A DNA stretch of 14,081 bases from Aquificota bacterium (GTDB lineage Bacteria > Aquificota > Aquificia > Aquificales > Hydrogenothermaceae), in the NCBI GenBank assembly GCA_013153235.1, contig JAADEU010000042.1:1-14081 (forward strand). The letters are read 5' to 3'. Below the pieces are notes generated by a model. The model worked only from the letters and a program-made list of their open reading frames with translations. It ran no database searches and was not told the DNA's origin. A program made the position numbers and the translations under genes. Shown here piece by piece: positions 1-6,601 of this stretch (its first letter is position 1; the number at the start of each line of letters is the position of its first letter).

Positions 1-2
1 AA

Positions 3-116
3 GTAGAGAGGGAAAATGCATTTATCAGTCTTCTTTCAAAAATAAACAGAATCAAAACCCCTGTATTTATAGTTGGTGAGAACTTCATGCTGACCAACAT
101 TTCAATGGACAACTGA
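3..116 (+). CDS. 3' end of an unidentified gene (partial, cut by window start)
   Basis: This frame is open from the window edge to the TGA at 114-116 and gives 37 C-terminal residues ending FMLTNISMDN. The stop lies two bases before the ATG of the 83-aa gene, as expected for neighbours in one operon. One other frame is also open for about 75 bases, so the choice rests mainly on this tight junction and on the ordinary composition of the peptide (VERENAFISLL, then TPVFIVGENF). No domain can be named from so short a piece. If real, this gene is probably co-transcribed with the polymerase pair downstream. Confidence 0.45.
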   Translation, partial: VERENAFISLLSKINRIKTPVFIVGENFMLTNISMDN

Positions 117-118
117 AA

Positions 119-370
119 ATGGGAAACACCATACCGACGGCAACCCAGCTTGTAAAACTGAAACAGAAGGAGCTTTCCCAGTTCAGGAAAGCCCTCCGGA
201 AGGAGGATAAGGAGATTTTCGACAGACTGTTTTCATACGCAAAGTACCACTCACAGGCTATAGGAAACACACCTGCCGTTTATCCTATGGAGGTGGTTCT
301 TATAGCCATTCTGATAGAAATGGAAAAAGAGATACAGAGATTAAAAAATGAAAAGATACCAGATACTTGA
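119..370 (+). CDS. Small helical protein coupled to a PolB2-like polymerase
   Basis: 83 residues, highly charged and predicted helical, with no signal peptide. The N-terminus is MGNTIPT. A middle block runs FRKALRKEDKEIFDRLFSYA, followed by YHSQA, then a hydrophobic helix around residues 57-70 (MEVVLIAILIEMEKEI) and a charged tail. An in-frame stop at 77-79 limits the start, and ATG 119 is the only reasonable one. Its end overlaps the polymerase start by 23 nt, which suggests translational coupling and a shared job. From memory, which I could not check, the pattern MGxTxPT, a Phe-Arg-x-Ala-Leu-Arg block and FDRLF resembles a family of roughly 80-residue haloarchaeal and bacterial proteins. 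The inference is an accessory subunit or regulator of the polymerase. No enzymatic motif is visible. Confidence 0.85.
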   Translation: MGNTIPTATQLVKLKQKELSQFRKALRKEDKEIFDRLFSYAKYHSQAIGNTPAVYPMEVVLIAILIEMEKEIQRLKNEKIPDT

Positions 371-2504
371 TATCTACTCCAACTCCTACGGCATCGTTAT
401 ATGGCTGATAGGGGAAAATGGTGAAAGGCTGTCCACCTTCAGGAGATTTCACCCGTATTTTTACATCAGAACAGACAGCCCTAAACCACTAAAACTGCTG
501 AAAAACAGGTTCAAAAATGAAATCAAAATCACAAAAATGGTAAAAAAAGAACTCATTGACGGTGAGGTTGAGGTTTTCAGAATAACAGCCAGAACACCTG
601 CCGTTTACGGAAAGGCTGTAAGATTTGTCAGGAAACATCCTGCCTTTACAGAGCTGGGGCTTTACAATCTCCAGCTGACACCTCCACAGATTTTTATGTA
701 CGAAAGGGGTATCTTCCCGTTCTGTATAGTGGAGGAATACCCAACACCCCAGGGGATAAAGCTGAAAAAGGTTGATAGCCACGAAAAACTCAATTACACC
801 CTGTTTCCCCTGAGAATAATGGAGATAAAACCTGAAACCGAAGGGGCAAATCCCAGATACCTCAGGCATATCCCACCACTGGTGGTGAGGTACGAAGGGG
901 TGGAACTGGTTCTGGACAACCAGATTGAGGAGCTTTCCCACCTGCTAAAAAAAAAAGACCCTGACCTGCTGATAGTTGAGTACGGGGATGAAGTTGTACT
1001 GCCTGTCCTTATAAAGGCAGGTGTCCGGTATCTAAACAGGGATGGAAGCAGTCCCATAACCAGCCGGGGAAGGAGTTTTGTATCCTACGGAAAAACAGTC
1101 TACAGCCCTGATGCGGTTTACCTGCTTGGCAGGCTCCACATAGACCCGAAAAACTCCTTCTTTTACAGTGAGGTGGGACTTGAAGGAATGATAGAGCTGT
1201 CCCGTATATCCTCCATTCCCCTTCAGCAGTTATCCCGCACCACAATAGGAACCCCCATAACATCAATGGAAATAAGACTGGCATTCCAGAAGGGCTATCT
1301 TATCCCCTACAGGAAAAACCAGCCGGAGGACCCAAAATCAGCCCTACAGCTGATTCAGGTTGACAGGGGAGGTCTGAGCTTCAGACCACCTGTTGGGATT
1401 TATGAAAATGTGGCAGAGATAGATTTTTTCTCCATGTACCCCTCAATAATCGCAAAATACAACCTGTCCTACGAGACCATAAACTGTTCCCACGCTGATT
1501 GCAAAACAAAACTGCCTACAGGTTACAGGGTATGTACAGAAAAGGAGGGGATAGTTCCCCAGACGCTGAAATTCCTCCTTGGTAGAAGGTTGCACTACAA
1601 AAAACTTATAACCAGCCAGCCCTGGAAGGCTGATACGTACGATAAAAGACAGAAGGGACTGAAATGGCTTCTTGTTGTTAGCTTTGGTTATCTGGGATAC
1701 AAAAATGCCGTTTTCGGCAGGATAGAGTCCCACGAAACAACCACCGCAATTGGCAGACAGCTTTTACTTTTTGTAAAAGAGCTTGCAGAGGCAAAGGGCT
1801 TCAGGCTCTTACACGCCCTTACAGACTCTGTATGGATTTACAGGGAAAATGCCTCAGAAAAAGACTACAGGGAGTTTACAGAGTATCTGAATAAAAGACT
1901 GTCTGAAAGATTCAGGGGTCTGTTTAACAGGGATATCCCCTTTGAGGTTAAACTGGAAGGGGTTTATGACTGGATTGTATTTCTTCCCTCAAAACAGGAC
2001 GGAACAGGCGTTCCAAACAGATTCTTCGGCAGATTTAAAGACGGCAGTATGAAAGTAAGGGGAATAGAGCTGAGAAGAAGCGATACCCCGGAGTTTGTCA
2101 GGGGGTTTCAGGAAAATGCCATCTCTATTCTAAGAAGGGCAAAAAACAAAAGAGAGCTGAAAAAAGCCCTTCCAGAGGTGGAAAAACTCCATAAAGAATA
2201 CACTGAGATGCTGATTTCCGGAAGATTCTCCCCCTTTGAACTTTCTGTAAGAAAAAAGGTATCAAAAGAAATAACAGAATACAGAATGAAAACAGACGTG
2301 GCCGAAGCCGCAGGAACACTGGTGAAGGAAGGCATAACGGTAAATCCAGGGGAAAAACTGAGGATTATCTACATAAAAGACAGTCTGATAAAGGCTGTAC
2401 CACTGGAGCTATACATAAAAAACCCAAAACCCCTTGATATGGAAAGGTATATAAAAATCCTTGATGAGGGTCTGCGGATTTTTACAGTTTTAAAAAGGCT
2501 GTGA
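348..2504 (+). CDS. B-family DNA polymerase, PolB2-like, with degraded exonuclease and altered catalytic motifs
   Basis: 718 residues, near the length of archaeal PolB. Palm motif A is intact: D359 in DFFSMYPSI. Motif B is GLK(439)WLLVVSFGYLGY; the usual Asn-Ser-x-Tyr-Gly is missing although the Lys is kept. Motif C is HALTDS (489-494) where the family has Tyr-Gly-Asp-Thr-Asp-Ser, so the first Asp is L491 and only D493 remains. The C-terminal KVRGIELRR (569-577) aligns with the segment after the usual Lys-Lys-x-Tyr motif, which here reads NRFFG. The exonuclease domain looks dead. Exo I is MEIKPE at 158-163 instead of Phe-Asp-Ile-Glu. Exo II (EYGDEVVLP, 211-219) lacks its Asp. Exo III is not recognisable. 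The insert after motif A carries C380, H382, C385 and C396. This matches the PolB2 clade described as inactivated; some archaeal members may still be active. A role in repair or as a structural replication subunit is inferred. ATG 348 lies inside the 83-aa gene and has no strong ribosome site. Confidence 0.9.
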   Translation: MKRYQILDIYSNSYGIVIWLIGENGERLSTFRRFHPYFYIRTDSPKPLKLLKNRFKNEIKITKMVKKELIDGEVEVFRITARTPAVYGKAVRFVRKHPAFTELGLYNLQLTPPQIFMYERGIFPFCIVEEYPTPQGIKLKKVDSHEKLNYTLFPLRIMEIKPETEGANPRYLRHIPPLVVRYEGVELVLDNQIEELSHLLKKKDPDLLIVEYGDEVVLPVLIKAGVRYLNRDGSSPITSRGRSFVSYGKTVYSPDAVYLLGRLHIDPKNSFFYSEVGLEGMIELSRISSIPLQQLSRTTIGTPITSMEIRLAFQKGYLIPYRKNQPEDPKSALQLIQVDRGGLSFRPPVGIYENVAEIDFFSMYPSIIAKYNLSYETINCSHADCKTKLPTGYRVCTEKEGIVPQTLKFLLGRRLHYKKLITSQPWKADTYDKRQKGLKWLLVVSFGYLGYKNAVFGRIESHETTTAIGRQLLLFVKELAEAKGFRLLHALTDSVWIYRENASEKDYREFTEYLNKRLSERFRGLFNRDIPFEVKLEGVYDWIVFLPSKQDGTGVPNRFFGRFKDGSMKVRGIELRRSDTPEFVRGFQENAISILRRAKNKRELKKALPEVEKLHKEYTEMLISGRFSPFELSVRKKVSKEITEYRMKTDVAEAAGTLVKEGITVNPGEKLRIIYIKDSLIKAVPLELYIKNPKPLDMERYIKILDEGLRIFTVLKRL

Positions 2505-2530
2505 AACCTGAATTTTATTATGACAATGAT

Positions 2531-2559
2531 TATACAAAAAAGTTTTTAGAGCTTATAAT
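2531..2559 (+). promoter_or_regulatory. Sigma-70 promoter for the ilvBN operon
   Basis: A -35 like TATACA (2531-2536, 4/6) is 17 bases from a perfect -10 TATAAT (2554-2559). It lies between the polymerase stop and ilvB, in an AT-rich stretch. The predicted transcript start is near 2566, leaving a leader of about 30 nt. That is too short for a T-box or a leader-peptide attenuator. Confidence 0.6.
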
Positions 2560-2583
2560 AATATACAATCTTCATATTTTTAC

Positions 2584-2590
2584 GAGGTGA
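2584..2590 (+). promoter_or_regulatory. ilvB: Ribosome binding site that fixes the ilvB start
   Basis: GAGGTGA ends 5 nt before ATG 2596. It contains GTG 2587, which could be read as an in-frame start three codons earlier. A GTG inside the Shine-Dalgarno sequence would have no ribosome site of its own, so ATG 2596 is preferred. Confidence 0.7.
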
Positions 2591-2595
2591 AACCC

Positions 2596-4341
2596 ATGCC
2601 AAAAAAAAGAGGTGCAGATATTGTTATAGATGTTTTACTTGAAGAAGGGGTTGATACGGTATTCGGACTCCCCGGTGGAGCAATCATGGAAGTGTACGAT
2701 GCACTGTTTGACGCTCCACTGAGAAACATACTTGCAAGACACGAACAGGCGGCTGCCCATATGGCAGACGGATACGCAAGGGCCACCGGAAGGGTTGGTG
2801 TTGTGATGGCAACATCCGGTCCAGGGGCAACAAACCTGGTGACAGGACTTGCCACAGCCCATATGGATTCTGTTCCGATGGTTGCCATCACAGGTCAGGT
2901 TCCAAGGAACTACATTGGAACTGATGCCTTTCAGGAAGCTGATGTTGTTGGAATAACAAGACCAATCACAAAACATAACTTTCTGGTTACAGATATAAAA
3001 GACCTTGCCCTCATACTGAGGGAGGCATTTTATCTGGCAAGAACCGGCAGACCGGGACCTGTTCTGGTTGATATCCCAAAAGATATCACCCAGCAGGAAT
3101 ACGACTACAAAATGCCCACAGAAAAGGATGTTGAGGCTGCCCTCCCGGGATACAAACCCCATTACGAGGGAAATCCTGTCCAGATTAAAAAGGCAGCAGA
3201 ACTAATCAGAAAGGCAAAAAGACCTGTCCTCTATGTCGGAGGTGGAGTAATTATAGGAAATGCCTCCGAGGAACTGAGGGAGCTTGCAGAGCTCACCAGA
3301 ATACCGGTAACCACAACAAACATGGGCAAAGGTGCCTTTGATGAAACCCACCCCCTTGCACTCCACATGCTGGGTATGCACGGCACCTACTATGCCAATA
3401 TGGCTGTTTACAACGCAGACCTGCTGATTGCAGTTGGAGCAAGGTTTGACGACAGGGTCACAGGAAAGATAGATGAGTTTGCCCCTGAAGCAAAAATCAT
3501 ACACATAGATATAGACCCGGCATCAATCAGCAAAAACATCCATGTTGATGTTCCTATTGTTGGGGACGTTAAAAATGTACTTCAGAAACTACTGAAAGAA
3601 CTGAAGAAAAAACCTGTAGAATGGGTAAAGGCAAGGGAAAGCTGGCTCAAACAGATAGAAAAATGGAAGGAAAAGCATCCCCTTTCCTACCAGAAATCAG
3701 ACAAAATCATAAAACCCCAGTATGTAATAGAGGAGATTTACAACATAACAGACGGTGAGGCAATCATATCCGCTGGTGTTGGACAGCACCAGATGTGGGC
3801 GGCGATGTTCTACAAATACAGATACCCCAGACAGTTCCTCAACTCAGGTGGACTGGGAACAATGGGTTATGGTTTCCCTGCAGCTGTAGGGGCAAAACTG
3901 GGCAGACCTGACAAAACTGTATTTGCCATAGAAGGGGACGGCTCATTTGTTATGAACATGCAGGACGTTATAACAGCGGTCCAGTACAGACTTCCAATAA
4001 AAATCGCCATCATAAACAACGAATTCTTAGGAATGGTCAGGCAGTGGCAGCAGCTTTTCTACGACAGCAGATACTCATCTGTATGCCTTGCAGTCCATCC
4101 TGATTTTGTCAAGCTGGCAGAGGCTATGGGAGCTGTAGGACTGAGAGCCACTAAATCAAAAGAGGTAAGGGAAGTCCTCCAGAAGGCGATGGAAATCAAC
4201 GACAGACCTGTAATAATGGACTTTGTTGTTGACAGGGAAGAGAACGTTTTACCTATGGTTCCTGCAGGTAAAAGCTACAGGGAAATGATAGTCAGCCCTA
4301 AACAGAAGGGCGAAGCTGAAACCATGTATCTTGTAGGTTAA
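2596..4341 (+). CDS. ilvB: Acetolactate synthase large (catalytic) subunit
   Basis: 581 residues from ATG 2596, normal for AHAS large subunits. It condenses two pyruvates to acetolactate, or pyruvate with 2-ketobutyrate to acetohydroxybutyrate, the first common step of valine, leucine and isoleucine synthesis. It uses thiamine diphosphate, Mg and FAD. The N-terminal PYR domain carries the catalytic Glu E50 in ARHEQAAAHMADGYAR, followed by GPGATNLVTG. The central FAD-type domain includes VGARFDDRVTGK. The C-terminal domain holds the ThDP/Mg motif, beginning GDGS at 447 and ending INN at 475. It is followed after 11 nt by the regulatory subunit gene, which supports a biosynthetic AHAS rather than a catabolic ALS. 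Cytoplasmic. Confidence 0.97.
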   Translation: MPKKRGADIVIDVLLEEGVDTVFGLPGGAIMEVYDALFDAPLRNILARHEQAAAHMADGYARATGRVGVVMATSGPGATNLVTGLATAHMDSVPMVAITGQVPRNYIGTDAFQEADVVGITRPITKHNFLVTDIKDLALILREAFYLARTGRPGPVLVDIPKDITQQEYDYKMPTEKDVEAALPGYKPHYEGNPVQIKKAAELIRKAKRPVLYVGGGVIIGNASEELRELAELTRIPVTTTNMGKGAFDETHPLALHMLGMHGTYYANMAVYNADLLIAVGARFDDRVTGKIDEFAPEAKIIHIDIDPASISKNIHVDVPIVGDVKNVLQKLLKELKKKPVEWVKARESWLKQIEKWKEKHPLSYQKSDKIIKPQYVIEEIYNITDGEAIISAGVGQHQMWAAMFYKYRYPRQFLNSGGLGTMGYGFPAAVGAKLGRPDKTVFAIEGDGSFVMNMQDVITAVQYRLPIKIAIINNEFLGMVRQWQQLFYDSRYSSVCLAVHPDFVKLAEAMGAVGLRATKSKEVREVLQKAMEINDRPVIMDFVVDREENVLPMVPAGKSYREMIVSPKQKGEAETMYLVG

Positions 4342-4352
4342 AGGAGTGACAG

Positions 4353-4922
4353 ATGATGACAGAAGAAATAAAGGCAATAAAGGTAAGACCCCAGCCAAAA
4401 AGTGAGACAAGGAAACACATTATTATTGTCAGGGTACAGCACAACTTCGGTGTACTTACCAGAATAACCTCCCTCTTTGCAGGCAGGGGATACAACATAG
4501 AAAGCCTTACGGTAGGTAAGACCCACGAACCCAATGTAGCAAGAATTACGATAGTGGTTGAGGGGAACGAAAGGGTCGTTGAACAAATCATAAAACAGCT
4601 GAGGAAACTCATTGAGACCCTAAGGGTGAGGGACATTACAGATATTCCCCACATAGAAAGGGAGCTGGTTCTGATTAAGGTCCACGCAGGGGAAGACAAG
4701 GCAAGAGACGAAATCATGAGGCTTGTGAACATATTCAGGGCAAAGGTGGTGGATGTTTCTGTTGATACCTACACCATTGAGGTAACAGGAAACTCTGAAA
4801 AGATAGAGGCATTTATAAACCTGCTGAGACCATTTGGGCTGAAGGATATCGCTAGAACAGGAGTGCTTGCCCTCACCAGAGAATCTGCAAAAGAGGGTCT
4901 TCAGGAACACAAAGTGGAATGA
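4353..4922 (+). CDS. ilvN: Acetolactate synthase small (regulatory) subunit
   Basis: 189 residues. It binds the large subunit, raises its activity and usually confers feedback inhibition by valine. The ACT domain lies near residues 22-95 (IIIVRVQHNFGVLTRITSLF, then GYNIESLTVG), with the ligand-loop residues N31 and G33. A C-terminal domain follows (HIERELVLIKV and the later FGLKDIARTGVLALTR), as in long bacterial IlvN/IlvH. An AAGGAGTGA ribosome site (4341-4349) precedes two adjacent ATGs at 4353 and 4356; either could be used. Its stop overlaps the next start as ATGA, so the following unknown gene is likely translationally coupled. IlvH is the alternative name; the sequence cannot decide between the two. 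Confidence 0.95.
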   Translation: MMTEEIKAIKVRPQPKSETRKHIIIVRVQHNFGVLTRITSLFAGRGYNIESLTVGKTHEPNVARITIVVEGNERVVEQIIKQLRKLIETLRVRDITDIPHIERELVLIKVHAGEDKARDEIMRLVNIFRAKVVDVSVDTYTIEVTGNSEKIEAFINLLRPFGLKDIARTGVLALTRESAKEGLQEHKVE

Positions 4923-5551
4923 GAATTTTTCTGTACCTGATTTTTTTTGTTGTGCTCCTGTTTCTCCCTGTAAAAGGGGCAGAAATAGGTATAAAAAATC
5001 CATCACTGAGGAATCTGCCTTCCCAGTACAGGATTGTTATTCTGAATTTCTTCCTGGAAAACTACAAAAACACAGAAAAGTATTCAAGGAAAAAGGAGTA
5101 TCTGTATACCGTAAAACCATTTCTCTCCTCCCTTGCAGGAAGCTACAATATGTGCCTTGATATATTCCACAAGAACAGTCTGAAAGAGGTGATTTGTTTC
5201 TCGGCAGAAGACGGTGAAGGCCTGTCAGAGAGGCTGTTTAACCTTCCGGAAAAAACAGATATATTCAGCCTTTCAAAAAAACCCCACAGAAAAGAGGTCT
5301 ACCTGAAGGTTCTGACAGTCTCAAAGAAGTTTGACAGAAAACTGAAGGTCACATCCAGAAACGGGGACATACTTGTAGGCTATACAGATGCAGAGGAGTT
5401 TAAAGGTCAGGAGGTTGAGCATATAACAGTCGGAAACGGCATCATAAACATAGATACGATTATTCTGGACAACAGGGAAGCCTCAAGACTGTTTGAGTAC
5501 ATCCTGAATGGTTACAGAACAAAGGGGATTTTGATTATAAAAACATATTAG
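4919..5551 (+). CDS. Unknown exported protein encoded inside the ilv operon
   Basis: 210 residues. The first 21 or so form a clear Sec signal peptide: Arg2, a hydrophobic run (IFLYLIFFVVLLFLPV), then a likely signal peptidase I site around KGA-EIG. The mature part, about 188 residues, is basic and mixed alpha/beta with two cysteines (C159-region spacing not conserved in any motif I know), so it is probably periplasmic or extracellular. No lipobox, further membrane segment or enzymatic motif is seen, and I do not recognise the family. ATG 4919 overlaps the ilvN stop by 4 nt, and ilvC follows after 38 nt. An exported protein has no evident role in cytoplasmic branched-chain synthesis, so this is either an operon passenger or a lineage-specific link. 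The coding frame is solid: long, coupled, with normal codon use. Confidence 0.85.
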   Translation: MRIFLYLIFFVVLLFLPVKGAEIGIKNPSLRNLPSQYRIVILNFFLENYKNTEKYSRKKEYLYTVKPFLSSLAGSYNMCLDIFHKNSLKEVICFSAEDGEGLSERLFNLPEKTDIFSLSKKPHRKEVYLKVLTVSKKFDRKLKVTSRNGDILVGYTDAEEFKGQEVEHITVGNGIINIDTIILDNREASRLFEYILNGYRTKGILIIKTY

Positions 5552-5559
5552 TGTAATAT
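5531..5559 (+). promoter_or_regulatory. Possible internal promoter before ilvC
   Basis: TTGATT (5531-5536, 4/6) is 17 bases from TAATAT (5554-5559, 4/6). The -35 lies in the end of the exported-protein gene. It sits in the widest gap of the run, 38 nt, and could give ilvC extra expression. The match is modest. Confidence 0.3.
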
Positions 5560-5578
5560 TTTAAATTAAGCAAATTAC

Positions 5579-5585
5579 AGGAGGT
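5579..5585 (+). promoter_or_regulatory. ilvC: Strong ribosome binding site of ilvC
   Basis: AGGAGGT ends 4 nt before ATG 5590. It is the closest match to the full anti-16S sequence in the run and suggests high translation of ilvC. Confidence 0.7.
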
Positions 5586-5589
5586 TAAG

Positions 5590-6588
5590 ATGGCAAAGAT
5601 ATACTACGACGAAGATGCTTCCCTTGAGGTTTTAAAAGACAAAACCGTTGCAATAATAGGATACGGCAGTCAGGGACACGCCCATGCCCTGAACCTGAGG
5701 GACAGCGGTATTAATGTTGTGATTGGTCTTTACTCAGGGAGCAGGTCTGCAGAAAGGGCAAAGGCAGATGGTTTTGAGGTTCTCATCCCTGATGAGGCTG
5801 CCAAAAAAGCCGACGTTATCATGATGCTTATACCTGATACAATACAGCCGGAAGTATTCCAGACGGCAATTCTTCCAAACCTTGACGAGGGTAATGCCCT
5901 GGCATTTGCCCACGGGTTTAATGTCCACTTTGGACAGATTGTTCCACCTGAATATGTGGATGTTTTCCTGGTTGCACCAAAGGGACCTGGACACCTTGTA
6001 AGATGGCAGTACGAAGAAGGGAAAGGTGTTCCTGGACTGGTTGCCATCCATCAGGACTTTACAGGAAATGCAAAAGAGGTCGCCCTTGCATATGCAAAGG
6101 GAATCGGGTGTACAAGGGCAGGACTGATTGAGACCACATTTGAGGAAGAGACAGAAACAGACCTGTTTGGAGAGCAGGCTGTTCTGTGCGGCGGTGCAAC
6201 AGCACTGATTAAGGCAGGATTTGAGACACTGGTTGAAGCTGGATACCAGCCTGAGGTTGCCTACTTTGAATGTCTCCATGAGCTTAAACTGATTGTTGAC
6301 CTTATATACCAGTACGGCATTTCCGGAATGAGATACTCCATATCCGACACCGCCAGATACGGGGATGTGACAAGGGGAGACAGAATTTACCAGGCTGTAA
6401 AACCAATTCATAAACAGATACTTGAAGAGATACAGAGGGGAGAGTTTGCAAAAGAGTGGATACTTGAAAATGTGGCAAACAGGCCACACTTTAATGCTAT
6501 GGTAAAAAGGGACGAAAAACATCCTGTAGAGGAAATAGGTAAAGAACTGAGAAAAATGATGCCCTGGCTGGAGTCAAAAGGTCTGTAA
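5590..6588 (+). CDS. ilvC: Ketol-acid reductoisomerase (class I)
   Basis: 332 residues, the short class I form. It isomerises and reduces acetolactate to 2,3-dihydroxyisovalerate (and the isoleucine analogue) using Mg and NAD(P)H. The Rossmann motif is GYGSQGHAHALNLRDSG (24-40). Active-site residues are visible: H108 in FAHGF, K131 in APKGPGH, D191 and E195 in TDLFGEQAVLCGG, E227 and E231 in FECLHELKL, and the Ser of SISDTARYGD. The cofactor loop is LYSGSRS (47-53). It keeps the phosphate-binding type Ser residues of NADPH enzymes, but Y48 replaces the Arg seen in many relatives. It follows ilvBN in the pathway and in the operon. Dihydroxyacid dehydratase and transaminase genes are not in the window. 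Confidence 0.97.
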   Translation: MAKIYYDEDASLEVLKDKTVAIIGYGSQGHAHALNLRDSGINVVIGLYSGSRSAERAKADGFEVLIPDEAAKKADVIMMLIPDTIQPEVFQTAILPNLDEGNALAFAHGFNVHFGQIVPPEYVDVFLVAPKGPGHLVRWQYEEGKGVPGLVAIHQDFTGNAKEVALAYAKGIGCTRAGLIETTFEEETETDLFGEQAVLCGGATALIKAGFETLVEAGYQPEVAYFECLHELKLIVDLIYQYGISGMRYSISDTARYGDVTRGDRIYQAVKPIHKQILEEIQRGEFAKEWILENVANRPHFNAMVKRDEKHPVEEIGKELRKMMPWLESKGL

Positions 6589-6601
6589 AAAAGGGATTTA
6601 A

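Noticed and set aside
2505..2595. T-box or leader-peptide attenuator before ilvB
   Set aside because: The predicted leader is only about 30 nt, with no stem-loop and no run of Ile/Val/Leu codons.
2587..2595. GTG start for IlvB three codons upstream
   Set aside because: The GTG lies within the Shine-Dalgarno sequence GAGGTGA that serves ATG 2596.
4867..5160. 97-codon plus-strand frame across the ilvN end and the exported-protein start
   Set aside because: It overlaps both real genes in another frame, and its composition (many Cys, Arg, Lys in irregular order) is not protein-like.
5734..6522. 262-codon open frame on the minus strand inside ilvC
   Set aside because: It lies wholly antisense to a well-conserved gene, is rich in Cys, Ser and Phe with no domain, and has no ribosome site; it is a product of the codon bias of ilvC.
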